Source: Bacillota bacterium (GTDB lineage: Bacteria; Bacillota; Clostridia; Lachnospirales; Lachnospiraceae). Taken from it: a stretch of 64,000 bases of DNA. Location: assembly GCA_023411555.1 (NCBI GenBank), contig JAEYOQ010000017.1, forward strand, positions 6,921 to 70,920, given 5' to 3'. Under the pieces are notes generated by a model. That model saw nothing but the letters and a program-made list of their open reading frames with translations, did not search any database and was not told where the DNA came from. Below are positions 35,020 through 44,187 of the stretch, in pieces. Made by a program: the position numbers and the translations under genes. Each line of letters opens with the position of its first letter. Positions within the stretch are counted from its first letter, which is position 1.

Positions 35020-35868
35020 ATAGAGAATATAATATTTGCATTCTTACTTACCTTATTTGCCGGTCTCAGTACCGGTATCGGAAGTGCTCTGGCTTTCTTT
35101 ACAAAAAAGAGTAATACTAAATTTTTATCCGTAAGCCTCGGATTTTCTGCCGGTGTTATGATATACATCTCTATGGTAGAAATCTATTTTAAGTCCAAGG
35201 ACTTCCTTGTAGCTGAGTTAGGGCTAAGAACCGGCTCCTGGATCACTGTGATTTCTTTTTTTGGAGGAATGTTCTTTATTGCTCTCATCGATAAGCTGAT
35301 ACCCAGCGTAGAAAACCCTCATGAGATGCACTCCATAGAAGAGCTTCATATTGATAATCCAGAGGATAGCCATCACAATTCCATTAAGGTAAAGCATGAA
35401 ATAGCAAAAAAGAATAATAAACTGTTACGTATGGGTGTCTTTACCGCCTTGGCTATCGCAATCCATAACTTTCCCGAAGGCTTAGCAACCTTCATATCAG
35501 CACTTCAGGAACCTGCCATTGCGATACCAATCGCTGTCGCAATTGCTCTACATAATATTCCTGAAGGTATCGCTGTATCGGTACCAATCTATTTTGCTAC
35601 AGGAAGTAAGAAAAAAGCCTTTCTTTATTCCTTCCTGTCCGGTCTATCCGAGCCTGTAGGAGCTATTGTAGGTTATCTTATCCTTATGCCGATCCTAAGC
35701 GATACGGTAATGGGAGTCATCTTTGGCATGGTTGCCGGAATTATGGTATATATCTCCCTTGATGAGCTCCTTCCCTCAGCCAGAGAGTACGGCGAGCATC
35801 ATCTTTCTATCTACGGTATGGTATCAGGAATGATATTAATGGCAGTGAGCCTATTGCTTTTTATCTAA
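35020..35868 (+). CDS. ZIP family metal transporter, apparent AUA start
   Basis: 282-residue membrane protein of the ZIP (ZupT-like) family, importing zinc or other divalent metals. HNFPEG and HNIPEG, the metal-binding motifs of helices IV and V, are present, and a His-rich loop lies between (HEMHSIEELH, SHHNS). The first ATG in frame is 35158, but upstream codons continue a perfect ZupT N-terminus (ENIIFAFLLTLFAGLSTGIG) back to ATA at 35020. AGGAGG at 35006-35011 is exactly eight bases before that ATA, and an in-frame TAG at 35005 rules out starts further up. No ATG, GTG or TTG is available between. Start at AUA is very rare; an ATG-to-ATA change or read error is the alternative. Confidence 0.85.
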   Translation: MENIIFAFLLTLFAGLSTGIGSALAFFTKKSNTKFLSVSLGFSAGVMIYISMVEIYFKSKDFLVAELGLRTGSWITVISFFGGMFFIALIDKLIPSVENPHEMHSIEELHIDNPEDSHHNSIKVKHEIAKKNNKLLRMGVFTALAIAIHNFPEGLATFISALQEPAIAIPIAVAIALHNIPEGIAVSVPIYFATGSKKKAFLYSFLSGLSEPVGAIVGYLILMPILSDTVMGVIFGMVAGIMVYISLDELLPSAREYGEHHLSIYGMVSGMILMAVSLLLFI

Positions 35869-35869
35869 A

Positions 35870-35942
35870 ACAATAGAAAGCACGCTTCGCGAACTTTCTA
35901 TTGTCATGAATAAAAAGAGACTGTTGTATACAGCCTCTTTTT
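35870..35942. terminator. Two stem-loops between ZIP and lacZ genes
   Basis: Stem 1 is ACAATAGAAAG / CTTTCTATTGT (35870-35904). Stem 2 is AAAAAGAG / CTCTTTTT (35912-35942) with inner TGT/ACA pairing and T-runs on both strands, so it can end transcription from either side. Confidence 0.7.
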
Positions 35943-35974
35943 ATTATGTCGTGCCACAGGTAATCCGGCACATA

Positions 35975-38974
35975 TTAATTCCCCAATGCTTGTATATATA
36001 CACTAAATTCCAATGGCTGATCCAGCTTCACCACATACTCCGGATGAATAGGTGCTCCCCAGGAATCATCCCCTGCTACCCCACTCTTTGCCATGGATAT
36101 ATTGACAACGGTCTTGGTAACCGGCGGAAGTTCATTCTGGTGACCTGCATTCTCTAGTTCATGAGAGCTGTAAGGTAACACGGAGCTTTCAAAGGGCGTA
36201 TCCGAAAATATTCTGACACCAGTGCCTTTCGCATTGATAATCTCTATCCAGCGAAGGTCCGTCCTATTTCCTGTTTCCTGCGGATTTAAGTATGGCTCAA
36301 CCATATCGATTACCTTGTGACTATAGATCCCGAACCGGCCTCCGGCCTTCCTGTCGATGTAGGTTTCCCCTGGACCCCGGCCATAATAGCGTACCTTATC
36401 AAATTCCGGTAGAAGACTGAAGGTAAAGCCAAACTGCGGAATGGAAGCGATTTCTTCATTAGCATCCATTCTCATAGTAACCTTACAAATATCATTGCCC
36501 AGGAATTGATAGCGCATAGTGCATCCCCTCCCTTCCAGGATCGGGAATTCATATTCCGCTGTAACGGATGCCTCATCTTCATACAATGTTAAGCTTCTGC
36601 CTATCAAATAGAGGGAGACAGCTTTCCATACCGCCCAATGAAATGTGGATGTGTTACCCATATCGTTGTCTGTAGGAGCACGCCAAAAATCCGGTTTTAC
36701 CGACGATTTTAATATTTCTTTTCCATCTATCTGAAAGGAGTTTAGGGTATTCGTAACCTTCCAGAACATCGCCTTTAACCTTTTGCTTTTTATAGAAAGA
36801 TTTACATCCCCATCAACCAGTTCCACTGCTGCCCTTTCTACTTTCAAGGCAGCGGGCTTGATTATTCCTTGCCCGAAAGCAATCTCATGACCTCTTTCCG
36901 CCCATGGCAAGTCTTCTTTTAACACAAAGGATACATCCAATATATATTCTCCATTGTCATTATCGATTACAATCGGAAGCGGGACATAAGCCTGGCTAAG
37001 AGGCGGAATATTCACTGACATGCTTCGGTGTTCAATTACCTCACCGTTCTTTAATATCCTGTAATGCAGCATAAAAGCATTAGTATCGGTAAACAGGAAT
37101 TTATTCTTTATCAGCGCACCATTTTTATCACAAAAAATCTGCAGGTTCTGATATACAAACTTCACCTCCTGCATCTTGGAACTTACCCTCCTATCGGCAA
37201 ATAGCAGACCATCTCCGCAAAAATAACCGTCATTGGGCCGGTCTCCAAAATCTCCCCCAACAGCAAAGTAGGTTCGTCCATGAGAATCTTTTTGTTCAAT
37301 AGCCTGGTCAATCAAATCCCAGATAAAGCCTCCTTGATACATCGGATAGGTATCTTCTATATCAATATACTTTTTAATTCCTCCAATGGAATTACCCATA
37401 GCATGAGAATATTCACAGGAAATAAAGGGTTTCTCCGGGTTTCCTTCCAGATATTCAATCACTTCATGAGGCTTAGCATACATTCTGCTTTCCACGTCAC
37501 TGGTGCTGTTGAACCTTCTGTCGTGGAACACTCCTTCGTAATGGACCAGGCGCTGCTTATCTCTCCTTCTGTAATACTGTGCCAACTCATACAGTATACG
37601 TCCCCCTGCAGCTTCGTTACCCACGGACCACATTAGAATGGATGGATGGTTTTTATCTCTTTCTACCATAGACATACCCCTATCCAAAACGGCTCCCATC
37701 CACTGGTCGTGATCGCCCGGAACTGTATGTTCTGTAATACCTGGTATTCCCATGATCATCCATGTACCATGGGTTTCCAAATTTGCTTCGTCTATCATAT
37801 AAATACCAAGCCGGTCACATAGTTCATAGAAATAGGACTGATTAGGATAATGAGAGGTTCTTACTGCATTGATGTTATTTCTCTTCATCAGCAACACATC
37901 CGTAAGCATATCCTCTTTGGAAATGGCACGTCCGGACTTACAGCTAAACTCATGCCGATTTACCCCATGAAAGACAATTCGTTTTTTATTTAGATACATA
38001 ATGCCGTCTTTTATCTCAAAGCGCCTGAAGCCTATATAGCTTCTTCCCCGCTCAATAACCACTCCTGATATGGTACAAATTTTATATTCCAGTGTATATA
38101 AATAAGGTGTTTCGGCACTCCAGAGGTGAGCCTTACGCATTATCCTAGTAAAAGTAACTAGTTGCTCAACTGGTGACCCAAAAGTATCTACAGGATTACC
38201 TCCTGCATCTAGCAAGGACACCTGTAGCTTGGCTCCGGCATATTCTCGACCATCAAGATGGAAATCCACCTCCAGCTTTCCTTCCTGCAAATCCTCGCTG
38301 ACGCTGGGTCTTGCATCGATATCCCTTACATGAATGACCGGTATAGCATATAGTGCAACCTCTCTGAATATCCCGGAGAATCGCCAGTAATCCTGATCCT
38401 CCAGCCAGCTACCACTACAAAACCGTATAACAGCCACGCATAAGCGATTTTCTCCCGGCTTCATAAAATCTGTTACATCATATTCCGAGGGGGTAAAGGT
38501 ATCTTCGCTATAACCTACAAAATTACCATTCATCCATACATACATGGCGCTTTCCACACCTTCAAAGCGTAATACGATTCTTTTACTTTCAAAATTGGCC
38601 GGTAGGTGAAAGTACTTTATATAGGAACCCACAGGGTTAAATTCTGTAGGAATTTGAGGTGGAATCAACTTCTCATGCCCATCCCACGGATACATAGTAT
38701 TCGTGTATTGGGGTATACCGTAGCCTTGTAGTTGAATATGGGAAGGAACCTCTATGCTGTTCCAGCTTCTATCGCAAAATTCGTCCTGCCAAAAGCTCCA
38801 GTCAGTTTTGTGTAAGTTTTCGGCATATCGGAATCTCCAGCTTCCATTCAAACTATATTTTAGTTCCTCGTCATCAGAGAAAAAAAGGTGGTCTGAATGC
38901 GCGGAAAGGCGATTTACTTGAAAAACCTCCGGATTAGTTAGCCAATCCAAGCTGTATTGCTCAATTCTGCTCAT
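35975..38974 (-). CDS. lacZ: GH2 family beta-galactosidase
   Basis: 999-residue beta-galactosidase of family GH2, LacZ type. Domains in order are sugar-binding, Ig-like, TIM barrel (about 330-620), second Ig-like and the C-terminal small-chain domain. The acid/base is Glu454 in WSVGNEAAGG and the nucleophile Glu521 in FISCEYSHAMGNS. No signal peptide, so it is cytoplasmic. The start has GGAG eight bases from ATG. It is the last gene after an ABC importer (lipoprotein and two permeases), 21 bases from the previous stop, which suggests uptake and cleavage of a beta-galactoside larger than or other than lactose. The LacI gene beyond the importer probably controls it. Confidence 0.96.
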   Translation of the reverse strand: MSRIEQYSLDWLTNPEVFQVNRLSAHSDHLFFSDDEELKYSLNGSWRFRYAENLHKTDWSFWQDEFCDRSWNSIEVPSHIQLQGYGIPQYTNTMYPWDGHEKLIPPQIPTEFNPVGSYIKYFHLPANFESKRIVLRFEGVESAMYVWMNGNFVGYSEDTFTPSEYDVTDFMKPGENRLCVAVIRFCSGSWLEDQDYWRFSGIFREVALYAIPVIHVRDIDARPSVSEDLQEGKLEVDFHLDGREYAGAKLQVSLLDAGGNPVDTFGSPVEQLVTFTRIMRKAHLWSAETPYLYTLEYKICTISGVVIERGRSYIGFRRFEIKDGIMYLNKKRIVFHGVNRHEFSCKSGRAISKEDMLTDVLLMKRNNINAVRTSHYPNQSYFYELCDRLGIYMIDEANLETHGTWMIMGIPGITEHTVPGDHDQWMGAVLDRGMSMVERDKNHPSILMWSVGNEAAGGRILYELAQYYRRRDKQRLVHYEGVFHDRRFNSTSDVESRMYAKPHEVIEYLEGNPEKPFISCEYSHAMGNSIGGIKKYIDIEDTYPMYQGGFIWDLIDQAIEQKDSHGRTYFAVGGDFGDRPNDGYFCGDGLLFADRRVSSKMQEVKFVYQNLQIFCDKNGALIKNKFLFTDTNAFMLHYRILKNGEVIEHRSMSVNIPPLSQAYVPLPIVIDNDNGEYILDVSFVLKEDLPWAERGHEIAFGQGIIKPAALKVERAAVELVDGDVNLSIKSKRLKAMFWKVTNTLNSFQIDGKEILKSSVKPDFWRAPTDNDMGNTSTFHWAVWKAVSLYLIGRSLTLYEDEASVTAEYEFPILEGRGCTMRYQFLGNDICKVTMRMDANEEIASIPQFGFTFSLLPEFDKVRYYGRGPGETYIDRKAGGRFGIYSHKVIDMVEPYLNPQETGNRTDLRWIEIINAKGTGVRIFSDTPFESSVLPYSSHELENAGHQNELPPVTKTVVNISMAKSGVAGDDSWGAPIHPEYVVKLDQPLEFSVYIQALGN

Positions 38975-38995
38975 TTTATCTACTCCATTCTATTT

Positions 38996-39814
38996 TTATC
39001 CCTTCACAGATCCAATCATTCCTTGTACAAATTGCTTTTGGAAAGCAAAGAAAATAATTACAATCGGTAGGGTGGATATGACGATCGCTGTCATAATCAC
39101 TCCATACTGCGGTACATAGGCAGACGACAGGTAGGAAATTAACAGCGTTGTCGTTTTCTTATCATTGGTTTGTAATACAATTAAAGGCCACATATATGAG
39201 TTCCAGCTGGTCATAAAAGAATAAATGGCCGCAGCAAAAAATGTACTCTTCATGGATGGTGCAAAAATCTTTAAGAAGATGCGGAACTCACCTGCGCCAT
39301 CTACCCTAGCAGCCTGGATAACTTCATAGGGATAGGTTAAAAAGCTTTGTCGGAAGAAAAAAATAATAAATACCGATGTAGCACTGGTAATAATCAGTGC
39401 AAAGTGTGTATTCAATAAATTGAACATAACTATAATTTGAAACAAAGGAATCATCAGTGCCGCAAAGGGTATCATCATCGTTAGCATTGTCAATGCGTAC
39501 ATTCTTTTCGTAATCTTGGATTTATACATAACGAAACCATAGGCTGCCATAGAGCATATCAAGAGGCACAATACAACCGTAAATCCTGTAACCTTTAACG
39601 AGTTAAGTAATACTTGAGTCATATTATATTCCCTAAACAGAGTAGTTATATTGGAAGTAAACATGGTTCCGAAGGTCATTTTGCCCTTAACAATATCTAC
39701 CGCACTATTTGTCATTCCGGTAATCATCCAGTAAAAGGGGAAGATAGAAACGAAGGATGCTACAATCAAAAATAGATAGATAAATAATTTGTGAATCCTG
39801 AATCTACGTCTCAT
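38996..39814 (-). CDS. Sugar ABC importer permease (MalG-type)
   Basis: 272-residue CUT1 permease with six helices. I start at ATG 39814, which has GGAGG at good distance; the longer frame begins with TTG at 39835 inside the preceding gene. The EAA loop is QAARVDGAGEFRIFLKIFAP. The start is one base beyond the stop of the partner permease, so translation is coupled. It passes the sugar to LacZ. Confidence 0.93.
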   Translation of the reverse strand: MRRRFRIHKLFIYLFLIVASFVSIFPFYWMITGMTNSAVDIVKGKMTFGTMFTSNITTLFREYNMTQVLLNSLKVTGFTVVLCLLICSMAAYGFVMYKSKITKRMYALTMLTMMIPFAALMIPLFQIIVMFNLLNTHFALIITSATSVFIIFFFRQSFLTYPYEVIQAARVDGAGEFRIFLKIFAPSMKSTFFAAAIYSFMTSWNSYMWPLIVLQTNDKKTTTLLISYLSSAYVPQYGVIMTAIVISTLPIVIIFFAFQKQFVQGMIGSVKG

Positions 39815-39815
39815 T

Positions 39816-40757
39816 TTACGCCCTCCTCCTTTCAAGTTTAGCTTGATTTCTCAACTTTCTTGCTTCTTTTTCTTCATCAGTAGCCCCTACACGGAACTGA
39901 GCAAGGGTTAATAAACCGATTAGTAGTACGATCACATAGGCAACGGTAGCACCATATCCAAAGTTCGGCACATATTTGAAGCATATATTATAAATATAAA
40001 CACTCAAGGTCAAAAGCGAATTACCGGGACCAACTGTTGCACTTGTTGTACCACCTTGGGAAAGGTTAATCGGTTCATCAAATAATTGCAGCGTACCGAT
40101 GGTGGACATTATAGTAGTAAACAAAATCATTGGTTTAAGTAGTGGTAGAGTAATCTTAAAAAAGGTATTTATTTTTGATGAACCATCAATAGCAGCTGAT
40201 TCATAGATATCCTCGGAAATATTTTGCATGCCTGATAGATAGAAAACCATATTGTATCCTGTCCAGCGCCAAATCATAGCGATGATTAACACTGCTTTCG
40301 CTGTTACAGGGCTTGCCATCCATTCAATTGGCTCAGCAATAAAATGGAGCTTCATAAGCACATTGTTTAAGAGCCCTGTATAGGAAAACAGCATTTTAAA
40401 TAAGATTGTATATGTAATTAGGGATGTTACTGCCGGCAAGAATAGAGCCGTTCTAAATATCCCTCGAAATTTCACACTTTTATCATTGAGGATCGTTGCT
40501 AAAATCAATGCAAGGAAAAGCATAATCGGAACTTGTATCAGCAGTATTTCAAAGGTGTTTTTTAAAGCTGTCCAAAACAGAGGGTCCTCTACTATCCTTT
40601 TATAATTATTAAACCAAACAAATTTCGTTACTCCCAGCTTCGTTGCTGTCATGGATAAATAGAACGAATATAGAACTGGGTAAAACATAAACAATGCGAG
40701 CAAGATCATTGCGGTAGCAATGAATATTAATCCATATTTCTGTAATTTTCTTTCCAT
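39816..40757 (-). CDS. Sugar ABC importer permease (MalF-type)
   Basis: 313-residue CUT1 permease. The start is ATG 40757 with GGGGGA seven bases upstream; a TTG at 40775 extends the frame but has no ribosome site. Six helices are visible and the EAA loop is YESAAIDGSSKINTFFKITLP. It follows the binding lipoprotein by 62 bases. Its C-terminus is basic (RKLRNQAKLERRRA). No dedicated ATPase gene is present, consistent with a shared MsmK/MsiK-type ATPase. Confidence 0.93.
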   Translation of the reverse strand: MERKLQKYGLIFIATAMILLALFMFYPVLYSFYLSMTATKLGVTKFVWFNNYKRIVEDPLFWTALKNTFEILLIQVPIMLFLALILATILNDKSVKFRGIFRTALFLPAVTSLITYTILFKMLFSYTGLLNNVLMKLHFIAEPIEWMASPVTAKAVLIIAMIWRWTGYNMVFYLSGMQNISEDIYESAAIDGSSKINTFFKITLPLLKPMILFTTIMSTIGTLQLFDEPINLSQGGTTSATVGPGNSLLTLSVYIYNICFKYVPNFGYGATVAYVIVLLIGLLTLAQFRVGATDEEKEARKLRNQAKLERRRA

Positions 40758-40819
40758 TAAGAATCCCCCGTTCAAAAATAGGCGGGACGAGTATTCGCCC
40801 CGCCTTTATGGCTACTACA

Positions 40820-42178
40820 CTATTGAATTAAGCCAAGTAATTGAGCTTCAGCATCCTTCAAAGCCTCATCAACTGATTTAGAACCAGAGAGATATGCTTC
40901 GAGGTTAGCCATAATTGCAGAATCTGCTTCGTAAGTATACAGACCATAATTAATCGATGGAATCTCAGTCATCCATTTACCCATATCCGCAAATACTGCT
41001 TGACCTCCAAAGAATGTATCAGGAGCTGAATAAGCAGAGCCGCTGAGCGCCGGTTTATAGGATGCAACCGCTCCGTTGTTAGTCAGAATGGTCTGATAAA
41101 ATTCAACATCACTTCCAAAAATTTCATTCATAAACTCGATTGCTACATCCTTGCTTTTAGCTGCTTCGAGAATATACCAGCTAGAACCACCTAAGTTGGA
41201 AGCATTTTTTGATTCGGAGTAATTTAGTCTGGGTACCGGAGCACAAGCCCATTTACCGGACTGATCTGCTGCCGCTTTAACAGAACCAGCAATCCAGCAT
41301 CCGGAAATAACTGCAGAAGCATCACCATTGTTAAATGCGCCTACCCACTCATTCCAACCTGCGGTAGGAATAATGATATCAGCATCGAGAACTTTCTTGT
41401 AGATTTCCATTGCTTCCTTTAAAGCTTCATTATTTGCAATTGTTATATTACCTTCTGTATCAAAGTACCATTTTCCGGATGAGTTAAGCATAACTCTCAT
41501 CAAACCGCCATCTGTCTTATCAAAGGAAACAAGTGCTTTTCCTGTTTTAGCTTTAACGTCCTTACCAATTTCTATAAGACGGTCCCAGGTAATATTGCTC
41601 AGATCTTCTGCCTTATATCCAGCATCACTCAGGATATCGCTTCTATAGAAGAAGCCGGTAACACCGCTATCGAAGGGAATACCATATACCTTAGAATCGA
41701 CTGTCATCAGCTCAACCTTATAAGGAGCAAAATCACTATAGTTTAATTTACCGGTCAGATCGGCAAAAGAACCAGGATAGGATTGAAGATACTTCTGAGC
41801 ATTGTAATCCTCGATCAAGACGATGTCCGGAAGCCCTTCGGTCAATTTTGATGAGAGTGTTACGTGTAATTTTTGCTCAACATCTGCTTTTGCCATCTCT
41901 ACAATTTCAAACTCAACATTGCTGTGTTTTGCTTGATAACGGGATGCAGCTTCATTCATGATAGCAATGTTGAAGTTTGGATCCCATGCCCAAACAGTGA
42001 TCTTCTGCTTTTCTGTAGTTCCTGTAGCTTCAGTAGAACTAGTCTGTTCCTTAACCTCGGTCTGCTGTGCCGTCGTCGGTGCAGCGCCAGTATTGGTATC
42101 TGGCGTAGACGGCGCACAAGCTGCAAAGCTACTTACACATAATACAACCGCAGTTATTAATGATAAAAACTTCTTCAT
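40820..42178 (-). CDS. Sugar-binding lipoprotein of LacZ-linked ABC importer
   Basis: 452-residue family-1 extracellular solute-binding protein. Signal peptide 1-20 ends with lipobox FAAC and Cys21; a Thr/Ala/Glu-rich linker (22-60) follows. The body reads as a typical CUT1 binding protein (VWAWDPNFNIAIMNEAASRY, then ADVEQKLHVTLSS). First gene of the operon, with GGGGGA ahead of ATG and a strong promoter upstream. Downstream LacZ suggests galactosides as ligand. Sequence and linker differ clearly from the mannoside-linked binding protein at 13447-14940. Confidence 0.92.
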   Translation of the reverse strand: MKKFLSLITAVVLCVSSFAACAPSTPDTNTGAAPTTAQQTEVKEQTSSTEATGTTEKQKITVWAWDPNFNIAIMNEAASRYQAKHSNVEFEIVEMAKADVEQKLHVTLSSKLTEGLPDIVLIEDYNAQKYLQSYPGSFADLTGKLNYSDFAPYKVELMTVDSKVYGIPFDSGVTGFFYRSDILSDAGYKAEDLSNITWDRLIEIGKDVKAKTGKALVSFDKTDGGLMRVMLNSSGKWYFDTEGNITIANNEALKEAMEIYKKVLDADIIIPTAGWNEWVGAFNNGDASAVISGCWIAGSVKAAADQSGKWACAPVPRLNYSESKNASNLGGSSWYILEAAKSKDVAIEFMNEIFGSDVEFYQTILTNNGAVASYKPALSGSAYSAPDTFFGGQAVFADMGKWMTEIPSINYGLYTYEADSAIMANLEAYLSGSKSVDEALKDAEAQLLGLIQ

Positions 42179-42206
42179 AAAATATATCCCCCTTTATTTT
42201 AGTTGT

Positions 42207-42249
42207 TTTGTACAAAAATATTATACAACGTGAAGTAAAATTGGTCAAT
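42207..42249 (-). promoter_or_regulatory. Promoter and palindrome of the LacZ operon
   Basis: On the minus strand -35 TTGACC (42244-42249), 17-base spacing, -10 TATAAT (42221-42226). A perfect 12-base palindrome TTTTGTACAAAA (42207-42218) covers the transcription start. Likely operator of the divergent LacI-type regulator, 190 bases away. Confidence 0.7.
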
Positions 42250-42407
42250 ATATTTTTACTAAACTTTTACCATTTTGTTTTTATCATATTTCTATCTTTT
42301 TTATCTTTTTTAACTCCTTTTTTACTAGCATTATTATGAATTGATTATTACCATCATTTATGCTATACTGTTGCTGATTTATTATCACCAATGAGTGAGG
42401 TGCAAAA

Positions 42408-43430
42408 ATGGCTACCCTTTCGCAAATTGCAAAGACAACCGGTCTTTCTGTGGCGACTGTTTCACGAGTTCTCAATCATGATGAGACCTTAAGTGTGTCC
42501 GATGAAACAAAATTTAAAATATTTGAAGCCGCAGAAAAACTTGATTATAAAACAGTTAAAGCCAGAAAGGCAGAAAGTGAGCGTTCCAAAAGGCTTTCTA
42601 TCCTGATTCTGGACTGGTACTCTGAATATGAGATGTTGAATGACCCCTACTATCTTTATTTGATGATGACGTTAGAGAAACAATGCGCCCTTGCAAATAT
42701 GAATACAATACGCGTGGTTAATGTAGATGGTGAGTATAAGCAGACAGTGGATGTAGAGATTGACGGAATGCTTGCCATCGGTAGATTTACTCACGACCAG
42801 ATGAGTCGACTAGAGAATTTTAGTAAAAATATAGTTTTTCTTGACTCGTCTCCACAAGAAGCCACCTACAGTTCTGTTACTCCTAATTATGAACTCGGAG
42901 TCACACTGGCTGTGGAACATTTTCTGTCACTGGGACATAAGGAAATCGGCTTTGTGGGCGGCGTTGTCCTAGGTTACGATCGGGAAGTCATAGTGGATCA
43001 CCGCAAGCGAGCACTAATACAACAATTGGAAAAGCACGGTATTTATAATAGTTGCTACTTTTTTGAAGGTGCAAGGATTTCCTATGAAGAAGGCTATAAA
43101 GCCATAAAAAGCGCCATTCAGAATAGCCAAAAGTTACCCACTGCATTGTTTGTTGCTAACGACACAATGGCAAGCGGTGTCATACGTGCCTTAGATGAGA
43201 ATAATATTAGGGTACCAAACGATATAAGTGTCATTGGCTTTAATAATATCGCCTCAACTCAGTTTACGAAGCCTCCCCTGACCACAATTGACATTCCTAT
43301 TAGTTTTATGGCGGACTGCGCCATCGAGGTCCTACAGCAGACCATTGCTGGCGACTCCTTGCTTCCCCGTAAAATAATTGTACCCTGTAGCCTGGTTAGC
43401 CGCGAATCGTGCGCTCCACCTAAGAAATAA
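42408..43430 (+). CDS. LacI family regulator of the LacZ operon
   Basis: 340-residue repressor. The helix-turn-helix is ATLSQIAKTTGLSVATVSRV, followed by hinge and a sensor domain. The DWYSEYEMLNDPYYLYLM segment resembles MsmR/EbgR-type regulators of beta-galactoside genes. It is divergent from the LacZ operon with a 229-base shared region, and GAGGTG precedes ATG. It probably releases the operon when the imported galactoside or a derivative is present. Confidence 0.93.
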   Translation: MATLSQIAKTTGLSVATVSRVLNHDETLSVSDETKFKIFEAAEKLDYKTVKARKAESERSKRLSILILDWYSEYEMLNDPYYLYLMMTLEKQCALANMNTIRVVNVDGEYKQTVDVEIDGMLAIGRFTHDQMSRLENFSKNIVFLDSSPQEATYSSVTPNYELGVTLAVEHFLSLGHKEIGFVGGVVLGYDREVIVDHRKRALIQQLEKHGIYNSCYFFEGARISYEEGYKAIKSAIQNSQKLPTALFVANDTMASGVIRALDENNIRVPNDISVIGFNNIASTQFTKPPLTTIDIPISFMADCAIEVLQQTIAGDSLLPRKIIVPCSLVSRESCAPPKK

Positions 43431-43456
43431 CCAATAAGTCCTTATAACCGCAAATA

Positions 43457-43500
43457 AAAAACACGAAGTCCCATTCTACTCACGGGTTCTTCGTGTTTTT
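43457..43500. terminator. Bidirectional terminator between LacI-type gene and deoC
   Basis: Stem AAAAACACGAAG-CCC / GGG-CTTCGTGTTTTT with T-runs in both directions, between genes ending at 43430 and 43528. Confidence 0.88.
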
Positions 43501-43527
43501 GTTGTTGCCTTCGGTGTTCCAGACTTT

Positions 43528-44163
43528 TTATTTTGCTGCAGAGCTTGTTCCAATCCTATGACAACCAGCATTTATAAAGGCTTCCATAGCCTCCTGGCTT
43601 CTTACTCCGCCGGAGGCTTTTATTTTAACCTGTGGACCGATATGCTTCTTGAACAATTCAATGTCTTCCAGTTTGGCACCATCTGTTCCAAACCCCGTTG
43701 AGGTCTTAATATAATCGGCACCTCCCTTAGTAACACAGTTACATAAAGCCACCTTTTCGTCTACGGTTAAATAACAGGTCTCAATGATTACTTTTAATAT
43801 ATGATCGCTACCTACTGCCTTTTTCACTTCTGCAATCTCTTCGGTTACTTTATCAAACTCTCCATTTTTAACATCACCGATATTAATAACCATATCAATT
43901 TCATTGGCACCCTCAAGTAGTGCTTGCTTAGTCTCAGCGACTTTGATTTCCTTTGTATTATAACCAAGAGGGAAACCGATTACGGTGCATATATTAAGCT
44001 TATTATATGCCTTTTTAACTCTTGCCACATAGGATGGAGGAATGCAGACAGAAGCAGTGTTATGCTCAATAGCCTCTTCACATAATTGTCTGATCTCGTC
44101 CCAGGATGTTACAGCTTTAAGCTGTGTATGGTCTATATATCCCATAATTTCTTTTCTATTCAT
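43528..44163 (-). CDS. deoC: Deoxyribose-phosphate aldolase
   Basis: 211-residue cytoplasmic aldolase splitting 2-deoxyribose 5-phosphate into glyceraldehyde 3-phosphate and acetaldehyde. The Schiff-base Lys153 lies in ADYIKTSTGFG and the second Lys182 in KIKASGGVR. Normal length. It is the last gene of the nucleoside island, 24 bases after the nucleoside hydrolase, and drains the deoxyribose half of deoxynucleosides. A phosphopentomutase needed to link it to the phosphorylases is not in the window. Confidence 0.97.
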   Translation of the reverse strand: MNRKEIMGYIDHTQLKAVTSWDEIRQLCEEAIEHNTASVCIPPSYVARVKKAYNKLNICTVIGFPLGYNTKEIKVAETKQALLEGANEIDMVINIGDVKNGEFDKVTEEIAEVKKAVGSDHILKVIIETCYLTVDEKVALCNCVTKGGADYIKTSTGFGTDGAKLEDIELFKKHIGPQVKIKASGGVRSQEAMEAFINAGCHRIGTSSAAK

Positions 44164-44187
44164 AATGACCTCTCTATTGCCTTTGTA

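Noticed and set aside
35158..35868. ZIP transporter starting at ATG 35158
   Set aside because: This removes the conserved first helix and leaves the AGGAGG at 35006 unused; the AUA start at 35020 fits better.
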